Of a stretch of 64,000 nt of DNA, positions 46,784 through 57,889 are shown piece by piece. The DNA is from Cobetia amphilecti (lineage in GTDB: Bacteria; Pseudomonadota; Gammaproteobacteria; Pseudomonadales; Halomonadaceae): the NCBI RefSeq assembly GCF_020217465.1, contig NZ_CP084115.1:1550001-1614000 (forward strand), read 5' to 3'. Under the pieces are notes generated by a model. The model was not told where the DNA came from. It saw only the letters and a program-made list of their open reading frames with translations, and made no database searches. The position numbers and the translations under genes were made by a program. How positions within the stretch are numbered: position 1 is the first letter of the stretch; the number at the start of each line of letters is the position of its first letter.

Positions 46784-48052
46784 TTACCAGCGACGACGTT
46801 TGATGCGAGCCAGCTCGCCCTTCAGCTGAGCCACGGCCTGGGCGCCGCTCTGCTCGCCGCTCAGCACACTGTGGGTCGCATTGAAGAAGGCGTTGCTGAC
46901 CTGGCCGTAGTTGTCACCGGTGACGGCAGACGGACGTGCCACGGCATTGGTGAAGGTGTCGTAGAGCGTGCCGAAGAAGGGCACGGCGGTGAGCACCTCT
47001 TCGTCCTGATACAGCGCCGTGAGGGTCGGGTTGTAGGCGGCCTGGATGGCCCGGCGTTTCTGCTCGGACTCACCGGTGAGGAAGGCCACCAGCTGCGAGG
47101 CGAGCTCGGGGTTCTCGCTGTACTTCGAGACCGCCAGGTTCCAGCCACCCAGCGCCGCCGCGCTTTCTCCCTCGGCACCGTGAGGCAGCTTGACCACCCC
47201 GACCTTGCCAGCCACCTTGCTGTCATCGCTCTGGGTCAGCGACCAGGCGTAGGGCCAGTTGCGCATGAAGACGGCGTTGCCGGACTGGAAGATGCCGCGG
47301 GCTTCTTCCTCGGAATAATTGAGCGCCCCTTGCGGGGTGATCTCGCCGATCCAGCTGGCGGCCAGGTCGAGAGCGGAGGCCGTATTGGGGTTGTCGACGG
47401 TGATCTCGCCATCGGCATCGACAATGGCGCCACCGTCGTTGCTGGCGACCCATTCCAGCGCATTGCAGGTCAGGCCCTCATAGGCACGCCCCTGGAAGAC
47501 GTAACCCCACATCTTCTCGCTGCCGGCCTCGCGTTCCTTGGCCTGGATCTGCGTGGCAGTCTCTGTCAGCTCCTGCCATGTCTCGGGCGGTGCGAACCCG
47601 TACTTCTCCAGCAGGTCCTTGCGGTAGTAGAGCACCCCGGCATCCGTGAACCAGGGCATGGCCACCAGGCGGCCATCGACCGTGTTGTTGTCGATGATGG
47701 TCTTGAAGTGGCCCTGCGCTGCCTTTTCGCCGAGCGTCTGGTGCAGATCAAGCAGGTGATTGCCGAGCAGACCCGGCCAGACCACATCGATCTGCAAGAC
47801 GTCGATGTCACCGGACTGCGCTGACAGAATCTGCTGATAGAGCGAGAGGCGTTCCGTCGAGGAATTGGGCGTGGAGACGATATCGACCTCATGGCCGGTC
47901 TTGTCTTCCCAGGCAGCGACGCCCTGTTCACAGAGTTCCAGTTCGGCCCCGACCGCACCGCAGGAGATGGTCAGGTCCGCGCCCAAGGCAGGGGCGGTGG
48001 TGGCCGCTCCCAGCAGGGCGAAGCTTGAGGCGATTAACGTCTTGCGTTGCAT
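46784..48052 (-). CDS. aglE: Alpha-glucoside ABC substrate-binding protein
   Basis: 422 aa, family 1 extracellular solute-binding protein. Signal peptide (FALLGAATTAPALGA) then LTISCGAVG. Periplasmic; captures alpha-glucosides for AglFG-K. First gene of the operon on the minus strand; ATG 48052 has GAGGA seven bases upstream. The operator palindrome CTTAATCGATTAAG lies 85 bases upstream, so LacI-type control is expected. A close paralogue is encoded at 37217-38521. Confidence 0.92.
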   Translation of the reverse strand: MQRKTLIASSFALLGAATTAPALGADLTISCGAVGAELELCEQGVAAWEDKTGHEVDIVSTPNSSTERLSLYQQILSAQSGDIDVLQIDVVWPGLLGNHLLDLHQTLGEKAAQGHFKTIIDNNTVDGRLVAMPWFTDAGVLYYRKDLLEKYGFAPPETWQELTETATQIQAKEREAGSEKMWGYVFQGRAYEGLTCNALEWVASNDGGAIVDADGEITVDNPNTASALDLAASWIGEITPQGALNYSEEEARGIFQSGNAVFMRNWPYAWSLTQSDDSKVAGKVGVVKLPHGAEGESAAALGGWNLAVSKYSENPELASQLVAFLTGESEQKRRAIQAAYNPTLTALYQDEEVLTAVPFFGTLYDTFTNAVARPSAVTGDNYGQVSNAFFNATHSVLSGEQSGAQAVAQLKGELARIKRRRW

Positions 48053-48136
48053 GGTGGATCCTCGTCACTTGTTGTTGTTTGACCCGCATCGGACGTCTGG
48101 GTGGGGGAGAGTCACAACGTCGTCCGATGGTGGTTT

Positions 48137-48150
48137 CTTAATCGATTAAG
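48137..48150. promoter_or_regulatory. LacI-type operator before aglE
   Basis: CTTAATCGATTAAG, a perfect 14-bp palindrome 85 bases upstream of the aglE start, in the divergent agl/porin control region. It is the most symmetric of the three sites and is probably the main repressor site of the operon. Confidence 0.82.
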
Positions 48151-48314
48151 GCGTAGTCACAGTCAAGCGATTGGCGTCGATATCCGCAACCTGAACTTTG
48201 GTCTTGCTGTCACCGATATGTCGCCAGAAATGGGAGTTTTACGCGGTGATCGCTCCCCTTTGGTCGAATTTCGACATAAGTCGTGTGTCTGGAGCACCAG
48301 ATTGCCACTAGGGT

Positions 48315-48328
48315 CTTAAACGATTAAG
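48315..48328. promoter_or_regulatory. LacI-type operator before the porin gene
   Basis: CTTAAACGATTAAG, one substitution from the aglE site, 106 bases upstream of the porin start. The two sites are centred 178 bp apart, roughly 17 helical turns, so looping between them by a tetrameric repressor is conceivable. The rest of 48053-48433 shows no gene. Confidence 0.8.
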
Positions 48329-48364
48329 TGAATGTGGCCACCCCTCCAACGCCAACGCCAATGA

Positions 48365-49975
<1,611 letters not shown>

Positions 49976-50021
49976 GAGCAGGATGCCAAGCTGATCATCG
50001 CCTGCCAGTGTTTCGATCTTG

Positions 50022-50045
50022 CCCGCGGTCAGCCGCGGGTTTTTT
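50022..50045 (+). terminator. Rho-independent terminator of the porin gene
   Basis: CCCGCGG stem, TCAG loop, CCGCGGG, then six T. It lies 46 bases after the porin stop. Confidence 0.9.
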
Positions 50046-50613
50046 GTAACACCATCGCTGGATGGTTGAGACGCTGACCGAAAACTGACGAGCGAGATCT
50101 TTTTCGTAATGCTGGAAGGAGCTGCTTAGGAAGTCGGCATGAATTTTCGGTGTCGTTGTCTCTTGATTGTGCAGCTTGATACCCATGATGCCTTTTCTGT
50201 ATGAATTGCTTGTTGGGTATACGAGAGGCCAATAAAGGATAGGTTCATTGTAAGAATCGATCATCCGGCACCTTATAGTGAGTTGTTGATGGGTTATGCT
50301 GAATATTTCCTCCTTATATATTTAATGGCAGTTTTCATATTGATTTTTGAAGGCAGGGGAATGACAGTATGTCACGGAAAGATGAAGGGAACTTTCTGTC
50401 GATTATGTTGTATTGAGTCGGCTGGCTCGCGCTATATTTTATGTAAAGTCAGTGGTCGCGCCACCAATGAGGTGAAGCGGTAGGGCTGTTGTTGAGCCCT
50501 AATATCTGTGCTAGCTTATATTCGTGGCCTGCCATGAGGCTCAATCACAGCATGTGACTGGTCATTGGTTGATTTTTATTTGTCGCATTATCTGTTTGAT
50601 TTAGGAGACTGCC
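50046..50613. other. AT-rich intergenic region, no supported gene
   Basis: The short open frames here (an antisense one running through the porin terminator, and a 66-codon plus-strand one) have no ribosome site or family match. Nothing else is recognised apart from the promoter area of the CsbD gene at the right end. Confidence 0.5.
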
Positions 50614-50808
50614 ATGAATAGTGATATCGCCGAAGGTAAGTGGAAGCAACTCAAAGGTAAGGTCCGCGAAGGTTGGGGAGAGCTTACAGATGAAGATGTC
50701 GACGAAATTGCGGGTCGCAAGGAGCACTTTGTCGGAAAGGTTCAAGAGCGTTATGGCATGAACAAAGAAGACGCTGAAAAGGAATGGAATAAACTGTCCG
50801 ATTCGTAA
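50614..50808 (+). CDS. CsbD-family stress protein
   Basis: 64 aa with the CsbD signature: MNSDIAEGKWKQLKGKVREGWGELTDED, then IAGRKEHFVGKVQERYG. These are small, highly charged, mainly unstructured cytoplasmic proteins of the general or osmotic stress response (sigma-B dependent in Bacillus); molecular role unknown. ATG 50614 has TTAGGAGA. Single gene closed by its own terminator. Confidence 0.92.
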   Translation: MNSDIAEGKWKQLKGKVREGWGELTDEDVDEIAGRKEHFVGKVQERYGMNKEDAEKEWNKLSDS

Positions 50809-50834
50809 AGCTTTTTTAATATATATTCCATGTT

Positions 50835-50868
50835 ACCGATGCTTGCGCTTTGCAGGCATCGGTTTTTT
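50835..50868 (+). terminator. Rho-independent terminator of the CsbD gene
   Basis: Stem ACCGATGC/GCATCGGT with a 13-base loop, then six T, 27 bases after the stop codon. Confidence 0.88.
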
Positions 50869-51482
50869 GTGTCTGAGCTCCAGCAATCAGAGCAGCACGC
50901 ATGGGATACAGGGGTTTAGAACATTCTCTCGAGAATACTTGGGATGGCTATTCGATAGCCGAGGCGCTGTCGAGAATGGTCATTCCGTTTCTCGACGCAC
51001 CTTGCGTAGCTCAGTATTACTGACATTCTTGGAGACTGCCCCTTGGAGAAGTACTGGCGTGTCAAGCCATTGATATTCTCCTTGGTCCCTCGCCAGGTGG
51101 GGCTATAGAGGGCATAGCAATACATTTACTGTCAAAGCCCTTTGCACATCTTCGTGATTGGCGACCTCCGAGTCGTATCCAGGGTCATCGTCTGGGTGTG
51201 CCACGACGAGGCTCCAGCAACCGATGCATCGGCTGTTGCGTCAGTTCTACTGTGGTCCTGAGCCGTCGTGCTGCCAGAGATAGTCGCCAGGGTCGTGTTA
51301 TCGAAAGGCGGCTATTGAATCCCTGGTGGCACACGTCAAAGCCAACGTGATATGGCTGTATTCTTCATCATACGCCTGCTGCATGCTTGCGTGATCCGCG
51401 GTATGGTCGGCCAATGATTATCCAATGTGGGGTGGAATGCCTTGATGAGATGTTGAGCATTGAGCCCCGTTAGGGAGTGAGC
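50869..51482. other. Intergenic region with two small dyads, no gene seen
   Basis: About 600 bases without a supported frame. Two inverted repeats stand close together: ATTCTC-TC-GAGAAT at 50924-50937 and GGCTAT-TCG-ATAGCC at 50945-50959. Otherwise only the promoter region of the following LacI gene is expected here. Confidence 0.4.
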
Positions 51483-52514
51483 ATGAAGAAGTCCGAGGAC
51501 ATATCCTCATCCAAGCGTGTCACCATCACTGAAGTTGCCAAGGAGGCCAACGTCTCGATTGCGGCGGTCTCTCGGGCAATGAATCCTGAAGGCAGCAGCT
51601 CCCCCGAGATGCGTAGCCGGATCCTGGCGGTAGCCGAGCGAATGGGGTACAAGCCGAATCGTCTGGCACGAGGCATCAAGTCGCAATCCAGCCTGATCGG
51701 GATTCTCGTGACCAATTTCGAGAACCCTGTCTACCTGGCGATTCTCAGCGAATTTTCTGCTGCGATTCAGCGGCATAACTGCCACACCTTGTTGATCAAC
51801 GTGAATACCGAGAAAAGCATCTCGGAGGCTGTCTCGTTGGTGATGGAATATCATGTCGATGCCTTGATCGTCACTTCTGCATCGGTGCCGCCGGAGTTGG
51901 TCGAGGCCTGTGCGAAGCAGAATACGCCTGTGGCCATATTCGGGCGTGATGGAGAAGATTCCGGCGCCTGTGTGGTGACCTGTGACGATGTCGAGATGGG
52001 GCGCATGGCAGCAGATCATCTCATTGATCTCGGTTATCGTCGGCTGGCTTATGTGGGGGCGTCGACCAAGGAGCAGGCCACGCTGGATAGAAAGCGTGGC
52101 TTCATCGAGCGGCTGGAGCAGCGCGGGCTGACCTTGCATGGCGTGGGGGAAGGGTATCGCCACAGCTACGATGCGGGTTATGAAGCTACCTGTGAGTTGT
52201 TCGCAGAGGCGGAGGTCATTCCTGATAGCATCTTCTATTTTGACGATATCATGGCATGTGGCGGCATGGACGCCATACGTCATGAGTTCTCGCACCGCAT
52301 ACCACAGGATATCGGTATCGTCGGGGTGGATGACATTCGCTTTGCCTCAAGCAAATCCTATGATCTGACGACGATCTGCCAGCCATTCACGGAAATGGTC
52401 AACAAGACGGTGTCGTTGTTGTTCGCGCGCATCAAGCAAGGTGGCATGGCGCCCAGTCGGGTCATCATGCCGTGTCAGATCACGCAACGCGGGTCGACTC
52501 GTCACGTCAACTGA
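51483..52514 (+). CDS. LacI-family regulator of the sugar-acid/inositol cluster
   Basis: 343 aa from ATG 51483 (MKKSED), preferred over the GTG at 51477 because AGGGAG ends just before it. The N-terminal HTH (VTITEVAKEANVSIAAVSRAMN) with hinge helix (NRLARGIKSQSS) is followed by a sugar-binding sensor domain (GILVTNFENPVYLAIL; DDVEMGRMAADHLIDLGYRR). Palindromes TGAAAACATTTTCA (52665-52678) and TGAAAACGTTTTCA (58916-58929) stand before the two downstream gene sets and are the natural candidates for its operators. The inducer is likely a pathway sugar acid or cyclitol. Confidence 0.85.
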   Translation: MKKSEDISSSKRVTITEVAKEANVSIAAVSRAMNPEGSSSPEMRSRILAVAERMGYKPNRLARGIKSQSSLIGILVTNFENPVYLAILSEFSAAIQRHNCHTLLINVNTEKSISEAVSLVMEYHVDALIVTSASVPPELVEACAKQNTPVAIFGRDGEDSGACVVTCDDVEMGRMAADHLIDLGYRRLAYVGASTKEQATLDRKRGFIERLEQRGLTLHGVGEGYRHSYDAGYEATCELFAEAEVIPDSIFYFDDIMACGGMDAIRHEFSHRIPQDIGIVGVDDIRFASSKSYDLTTICQPFTEMVNKTVSLLFARIKQGGMAPSRVIMPCQITQRGSTRHVN

Positions 52515-52659
52515 CACGCGCACTGCAGAACGCTTGATAGTTTTCTCGTGAAATCTTCTCTGGTGGCGGAGCAGCACTCTCTTGGTAGTCCGCCTGGAAT
52601 ACTGGCGATTCGTTGGCACATCGGTGGATTTTCGTTCTTTCTCGTCCCTTGGTCTAAAT

Positions 52660-52683
52660 GGCTTTGAAAACATTTTCAAAGCC
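52660..52683. promoter_or_regulatory. LacI-type operator before the sugar-acid operon
   Basis: A 24-bp palindrome with one central mismatch; core TGAAAACATTTTCA at 52665-52678, flanked by GGCT/AGCC arms. It lies between the LacI gene and the first oxidoreductase gene. Confidence 0.8.
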
Positions 52684-52793
52684 GGTTTGGCTGCGCTAGG
52701 CTGCTTGATATGCAGCGTACCAAAGCCAAGGAAAAGCCCCTGTGGTACGCGATAGAACAATAACGCCATCCACGCCTGAAGCCGAGACGCCCA

Positions 52794-54029
52794 ATGACTC
52801 AGCAGACACCGCCCTCATTCGATCACCGTTCAAGCTCACAGCAGACAGCGGAACACCAGTCGAGCACTTTGGCCCCCAAAGTGCTGCGCATGGGGATGAT
52901 CGGGGGAGGCGTTCAGTCTTTCATCGGTCAGGTCCATCGTGCGGCGGCGCAGATGGATGGACGGTATCGTGTCGTCGCCGGTGCGCTGTCATCGAATCCC
53001 GAGCGTGCTCGCCAGCAGGCGGAACAACTCAACATCGCACGTGGTTATGGCGATGGTGAATCACTGCTACGCGAGGAAGCTGCCCGCGAAGATGGTGCTG
53101 AGGTGATCGCCATTCTCACGCCCAACGATAGTCACTTCGTCCTGGCCAAGCTGGCTCTGGAGCTGGGCTTTCATGTCGTCTGTGAAAAGCCGCTGGTCAA
53201 TGATCCGGCTCAGGCTCGCGAGCTTGAAGCGATTGCCGAGCGGGCAGGGCTGCGCTTCTGCATGGCCTATGGCTATACCGGTTATCCCATGGTGCGTCAG
53301 GCACGCGCCATGATCGAGAATGGCGAGCTCGGTGAAATCCGTCAGCTGCAGTGTGACTACGTTCAGGGGCACCTGGCCTGCCTGACGGATGCGGAAAAGG
53401 CAGGCCACGACTGGCATATGGACCCCGCCATCGCGGGGGAGTCGATGATACTCAATGATATCGCGACCCACGCCTTTCATATGCTCGAGTATGTTTCCGG
53501 GCTTGAGACCAGTGAATTGAGTGCCGATGTCACGGCCAGCGTGGCCGGACGCGAAGCGCACGATAATGCCAACGTAATGTTGCGCTATGGCAATGGTGCC
53601 CGCGGCCTGATGTGGATTACCCAGGCGGCTGCCGGCGCCGAGCATGGCCTGAGCTTCCGGATCTTCGGCAGTCTCGGGGGGCTCGAATGGCATCAGGAAA
53701 CCCCCAATCAGCTCCTGTTCCGCCGTCTTGATGGCGCTCCTGTGCTGCTCTCCAAAGGGGCAGCGGGACTTCATGAAGCCTCCACGCGCATCTCTCGTGT
53801 GGCCTTTGGACACCCCGAAGGTTATCGCGAAGCCTTTTCTTCCCTGTATAGCGACCTCCATGAGGACATCACTGCCTGCCAGCAGGGGACTGAGCCGCAC
53901 CCATTGGCCTGCTGGTATCCCGACCTGCGCAGTGGTGTGCGTGGTGTCGAGTTCGCCGCCACCGCGCTCGACTCCAGTCGACGAAATGGCGATTGGGTGT
54001 CTCTCCCATCACGGCGGACAGTCAATTGA
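52794..54029 (+). CDS. Gfo/Idh/MocA-family oxidoreductase (first)
   Basis: 411 aa. An unusual Ser/Gln-rich leader of 30 residues precedes the Rossmann motif LRMGMIGGGVQSFIGQVHR. The catalytic-Lys motif of the family is ICEKPL-like: here FHVVCEKPLVND. The C-terminal domain (GYTGYPMVRQARAMIENGELG; DIATHAFHMLEYVSGL) binds the substrate. NAD(P)-dependent sugar or inositol dehydrogenase. It shares blocks with the enzyme at 61024-62226 (EAAREDG, ARAMxxxGELGxIR), so the two are paralogues. The substrate is not predictable; as first gene of an oxidative sugar-acid set it may make the lactone or ketose intermediate. The start site is weak; ATG 52890 is an alternative. Confidence 0.82.
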   Translation: MTQQTPPSFDHRSSSQQTAEHQSSTLAPKVLRMGMIGGGVQSFIGQVHRAAAQMDGRYRVVAGALSSNPERARQQAEQLNIARGYGDGESLLREEAAREDGAEVIAILTPNDSHFVLAKLALELGFHVVCEKPLVNDPAQARELEAIAERAGLRFCMAYGYTGYPMVRQARAMIENGELGEIRQLQCDYVQGHLACLTDAEKAGHDWHMDPAIAGESMILNDIATHAFHMLEYVSGLETSELSADVTASVAGREAHDNANVMLRYGNGARGLMWITQAAAGAEHGLSFRIFGSLGGLEWHQETPNQLLFRRLDGAPVLLSKGAAGLHEASTRISRVAFGHPEGYREAFSSLYSDLHEDITACQQGTEPHPLACWYPDLRSGVRGVEFAATALDSSRRNGDWVSLPSRRTVN

Positions 54030-54167
54030 CGCGCTGATTCGGCTGTGGAATTGAGATAGCCAATGCCACTTCATTCAGGAATGACGCAATGACGGGCCGC
54101 CCTCGAGGCAGCCGGTGCGGATTCTGCTACGCCATTGTTCGGTCAATTACGTTGTAAGGAGTACGGG

Positions 54168-55895
54168 ATGAACAGGAAAGGGGTCGACGATCTGCGCAGT
54201 AATCGCTGGTTCAAGCAGGATGATCTGCGCTCTTTCGGGCATCGCTCTCGCGTCAAGCAGATGGGTTACTGGGGAGAGGAGTTCGTCGGCAAGCCGGTGA
54301 TCGCCATCATCAATACCTGGAACGACCTCAATACCTGCCATTCTCACTTTCCTGAGCGGGTCAAGGATATCAAGCGTGGTATCACGGCAGCGGGGGGCTT
54401 TGCTGTCGAACTGCCTGCCATGTCATTGGGTGAGCAATTGATGAAACCCAGCGCCATGATGTATCGCAACATGCTGGCCATGGAAGTCGAGGAATTGCTG
54501 CGCAGCTACCCCGTGGATGGCGCCGTGGTCATGGGCGGGTGTGACAAGACCACGCCGGGCGTGCTCATGGGCGCGATCTCCATGAATCTGCCGACCATCT
54601 ATGTCCCCGCTGGTGCCATGCTGCGCGGCAATTATCGTGGTCAGGTGTTGGGGAGCGGTACGGATGTCTGGAAGTACTGGGATGAGCGACGTATCGGCAA
54701 CGTCAGTCAGAGTGACTGGAACGAGATCGAGAATGGGATTGCCCGCTCTCCGGGCACTTGCATGACCATGGGCACGGCGGCAACGCTGATGTCGATCGGT
54801 GAATCGCTGGGCATGAGCCTGCCGGGGGCCTCAAGCATCCCCGCGGTGGACGCCAATCACAACCGTATGTGCTACGCCAGCGGCAAGCGAGCGGTGGAAA
54901 TGGTCTGGGAAGATCTCAAGCCGACCGATGTCATGAGCGAGGCCTCCTTTGATAACGCGATTGCTGTCGACATGGCGATCGGTGGTTCGACCAACGCCAT
55001 CATCCACATCGTGGCCATGGCACGTCGTCTCGGAATCACGCTGCCGATGGAGCGCTTCAACGAGATATCGCGTCGTGTGCCGCTGGTGCTGAACCTCAAG
55101 CCTTCCGGCGAATATCTGATGGAAGACTTCTTCTATGCCGGAGGGCTTCCGGCGGTGATGACGAACATCGGCAGTGAGCTGAAGCTCTCCGCGATGACCG
55201 TGACCGGCCGCACCCTGGGCGACAACATCGAAGGCGCCAAGGTCTGGCGCCCGGAAGTCATTCTCCCGCTGGACACGCCGGTCAATGCCTCGGGCGGGAC
55301 TGCCGTACTGACCGGCAGCCTGGCGCCGAAGGGGGCCATCATCAAGCCGACCGCGGCGGACCCTCGTCTGCATGTTCATCAAGGGCCTGCCTATGTGTTC
55401 GAGAATATCGCCGACCTCAAGGCGCGTATCGATGATGAAGACCTCCCGGTCACGGCTGACAGCATCATCGTGCTCAAGAATGGCGGACCGGTGGGCGGCC
55501 CCGGCATGCCGGAGTGGGGCATGATGCCGATTCCGGCCAAGCTGCTGAAACAGGGCGTGCGCGACATGCTGCGTATCTCCGACTCGCGCATGAGTGGCAC
55601 CAGCTACGGGAGCTGCATTCTGCATGTGGCGCCGGAAGCCGCCGTCGGCGGCCCGTTGGCCATCGTCAAGACCGGCGACATCATCGCCGTGGATGTCCCC
55701 AATCGGCGGCTGGACCTGATGGTCGATGAGGAGGAGATCCAACGTCGACTGGCAGATTGGCAGCCGCCCAAGGACCGGCACCCTCATGGCTATGCCTCTC
55801 TCTACAAATCGCATGTCACCCAGGCGGATGAAGGCTGTGACTTCGACTTTGCCAATGGTGCCCCTGGCAGTACTCCTGAGCCCGATATCTATTGA
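54168..55895 (+). CDS. IlvD/Edd-family sugar-acid dehydratase
   Basis: 575 aa from ATG 54168 (AAGGA site). It is an iron-sulfur dehydratase of the aldonate branch. The cluster cysteines are in NTWNDLNTCHSHF, VMGGCDKTTPG and SPGTCMTMGTA. The pattern matches L-arabinonate/D-xylonate/D-galactonate-type dehydratases, which remove water from aldonic acids to give 2-keto-3-deoxy acids. Neighbouring lactonase and HpcH/HpaI aldolase genes fit directly before and after this step. Exact sugar acid unknown. Confidence 0.88.
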   Translation: MNRKGVDDLRSNRWFKQDDLRSFGHRSRVKQMGYWGEEFVGKPVIAIINTWNDLNTCHSHFPERVKDIKRGITAAGGFAVELPAMSLGEQLMKPSAMMYRNMLAMEVEELLRSYPVDGAVVMGGCDKTTPGVLMGAISMNLPTIYVPAGAMLRGNYRGQVLGSGTDVWKYWDERRIGNVSQSDWNEIENGIARSPGTCMTMGTAATLMSIGESLGMSLPGASSIPAVDANHNRMCYASGKRAVEMVWEDLKPTDVMSEASFDNAIAVDMAIGGSTNAIIHIVAMARRLGITLPMERFNEISRRVPLVLNLKPSGEYLMEDFFYAGGLPAVMTNIGSELKLSAMTVTGRTLGDNIEGAKVWRPEVILPLDTPVNASGGTAVLTGSLAPKGAIIKPTAADPRLHVHQGPAYVFENIADLKARIDDEDLPVTADSIIVLKNGGPVGGPGMPEWGMMPIPAKLLKQGVRDMLRISDSRMSGTSYGSCILHVAPEAAVGGPLAIVKTGDIIAVDVPNRRLDLMVDEEEIQRRLADWQPPKDRHPHGYASLYKSHVTQADEGCDFDFANGAPGSTPEPDIY

Positions 55896-56015
55896 GCGCC
55901 GCTGCCTGAAGCAGGGAGATAAGGTCGAGGGTATCGGGGGCAGAGAGATAGAAGGTGTAAGCCCGCAGGGGTATCCACGCATGTGCCATAGCCATCGTCG
56001 ACGGGAGTCCAGGAA

Positions 56016-56972
56016 ATGGCGGAAATCGAACTGTTGATAGAGAGCCGGGCGGAATTGGGTGAATCCCCGGTCTGGGATGCCAGTCGCAACAGCCTGTTAT
56101 GGGCGGACCTTTATGCCCCGGCGATCGAGCGCTACTGCCTGAGTGATGGCAAGCGAGAGCGTCGCGTGCTGCCAGAGACCTTGGGTGCCTTCGGGCGCTG
56201 TGCCGATGGGCGTTTGATCGTTGCCATGCGTTCGGGTATCCATCTGCTCGATTTCGAGTCGGGTGCACTGGAGTTCCTGGCCTGCCCACCCGGTGAGCCG
56301 TTGGCTGGCACGCGCTTCAATGACGGCAAGGTCGCACCGAATGGACAGTTCGTGATCGGCACCATGGATGAAGCGAGCCGCTCCCGGCCGTTGGGGCATT
56401 TCTACTCGGTCACGCCTGCGGGCGAGACACATCGTCTGCAGTCAGGCCTCATTGTCGCCAATGGACTGGCCTGGAGTGCTGATGGACGGCGCATGCATTT
56501 TGCGGATACGCGGCGCGACACGATCCATGTCGCGGACTACTGCCCGGAAAATGGTGTCATGGGAACGCCGCGAGTGTTTGCCGAGACCCAGCCTGCACTG
56601 CACGGTCGCCCCGACGGTGGGGCGATGGATATGGCGGGAGGCTACTGGAGTGCAGGTGTCTTTGGCGGAGTCCTCAATTATTGGGATGCCCAGGGACGTC
56701 TGGCGCGCCAGGTCCGCCTGCCATGTCCCGGCCCGACCATGCCGTGCTTTGGCGGGGCCGATATGACAACGCTTTACGTGACCACCTTGCGCAAGGGCAT
56801 GAGCCCTGAGGCACTGGCCGCAGCCCCCTTGTCTGGCAGTGTCTTCGCGCTGGAGGTCGAGGTGCCGGGTGTCCCCATCGCCACCTTTGCCTCTCGCTCT
56901 CCAGCATCACCCGACGTGCTGAATGGAGAACGCTCACCCTCCCTGGACACGACCCGTGAACCTCACGCGTGA
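56016..56972 (+). CDS. SMP-30/gluconolactonase-family sugar lactonase
   Basis: 318 aa, six-bladed beta-propeller. Metal-site residues are in ELGESPVWD (Glu), GTRFNDGKVAPNGQFVIGTMD (Asn/Asp), VANGLAWSADGRRMHFADT and HGRPDGGAMDMAGGYW. It hydrolyses sugar 1,4- or 1,5-lactones to aldonic acids, i.e. the step between the dehydrogenase and the dehydratase of this cluster. No signal peptide, so cytoplasmic. Probably in one transcript with its neighbours (gap about 120 bases upstream, 72 downstream). Confidence 0.87.
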   Translation: MAEIELLIESRAELGESPVWDASRNSLLWADLYAPAIERYCLSDGKRERRVLPETLGAFGRCADGRLIVAMRSGIHLLDFESGALEFLACPPGEPLAGTRFNDGKVAPNGQFVIGTMDEASRSRPLGHFYSVTPAGETHRLQSGLIVANGLAWSADGRRMHFADTRRDTIHVADYCPENGVMGTPRVFAETQPALHGRPDGGAMDMAGGYWSAGVFGGVLNYWDAQGRLARQVRLPCPGPTMPCFGGADMTTLYVTTLRKGMSPEALAAAPLSGSVFALEVEVPGVPIATFASRSPASPDVLNGERSPSLDTTREPHA

Positions 56973-57044
56973 CTGACCTTGTGGCTGCTCTTGTGCCCCG
57001 TCCCTTGTGACCTCCACCGTTGATGAATTCCAGAGGGAGACCCC

Positions 57045-57827
57045 ATGCGCCTCAATCGCCTCAAGCAACGCATTGCCCAAAAAGAGGGCGTCGTGAATGG
57101 CTGGCTCTCCATGCCGTGTGCCTTCTCGGCAGAGATCATGGCCCATCAGGGCTGGGACAGCCTGACCATCGACATGCAGCACGGGGTGATCGATTACAGC
57201 GATCTGCTGCCGATGCTGACGGCCATCTCCACCACTGACACCGTCCCGCTTGTCCGGGTGCCAAGTCTGGAGCCGGGGTTGATCATGAAGGTGCTGGATG
57301 CGGGGGCCTATGGCGTGATTGCGCCTTTGATCAATACGGCCGATGACGCCAGGGCACTGGTGGCCGCCTGTCGTTATCCCCCGCTGGGGATGCGCAGCTT
57401 CGGCCCTCATCGCGCCATGCTGTATGGCGGAGCGGATTATGCGAAGCATGCCAATGACGAGATGCTGGTGCTGGGCATGATCGAGACCAGCGAAGGCGTG
57501 GCGAACCTGGAAGAGATTCTGGCCGTCGAGGGGCTGGATGGCATCTATATCGGCCCTGCGGATCTGGCGTTGTCACACGGGCACACACCTGGGTTCGATC
57601 ACGGTGATGGCCCCATGGATATCTTGATCGACGAGATTGTCGCACGGGCTCGGCAGCACGGCAGCGTCATCGGCATTCACAACGGCAGTGCCGCGCATGC
57701 GCGACGGATGTTGGCGCGTGGCTGTGATCTGGTCACGGTCGGAGCCGATACACGTCTGTTGATGGCAGGGGCACAGGCAGTACTGAAGGACATGGAGCGC
57801 AGCGCGAATCATTGTGAAGGCTATTGA
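57045..57827 (+). CDS. HpcH/HpaI-family 2-keto-3-deoxy acid aldolase
   Basis: 260 aa class II pyruvate aldolase. Catalytic His in TIDMQHGVIDY, substrate-binding Arg in LVRVPSLEPG, metal ligands Glu in MIETSEGVANL and Asp in YIGPADLALS. Family members split 4-hydroxy-2-oxo-heptanedioate or 2-keto-3-deoxy-rhamnonate/arabinonate type compounds to pyruvate plus an aldehyde. After a dehydratase that makes a 2-keto-3-deoxy acid, it completes a non-phosphorylated oxidative sugar pathway. Confidence 0.87.
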   Translation: MRLNRLKQRIAQKEGVVNGWLSMPCAFSAEIMAHQGWDSLTIDMQHGVIDYSDLLPMLTAISTTDTVPLVRVPSLEPGLIMKVLDAGAYGVIAPLINTADDARALVAACRYPPLGMRSFGPHRAMLYGGADYAKHANDEMLVLGMIETSEGVANLEEILAVEGLDGIYIGPADLALSHGHTPGFDHGDGPMDILIDEIVARARQHGSVIGIHNGSAAHARRMLARGCDLVTVGADTRLLMAGAQAVLKDMERSANHCEGY

Positions 57828-57889
57828 ATGCACCTGGCCGTGGCAGTCGTTCGCCTGAGCCAGCGATACGCTATCAGAGGAGAGGCAAA

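Noticed and set aside
49995-50264. 89-codon minus-strand frame with an HTH-like stretch (LARQFSVSVSTIQRW)
   Set aside because: It runs through the porin terminator, has no ribosome site and no recognisable family; the resemblance to a helix-turn-helix is short and probably chance.
50283-50483. 66-codon plus-strand frame with a hydrophobic start
   Set aside because: No ribosome site, no homology that I recognise, in an AT-rich spacer.
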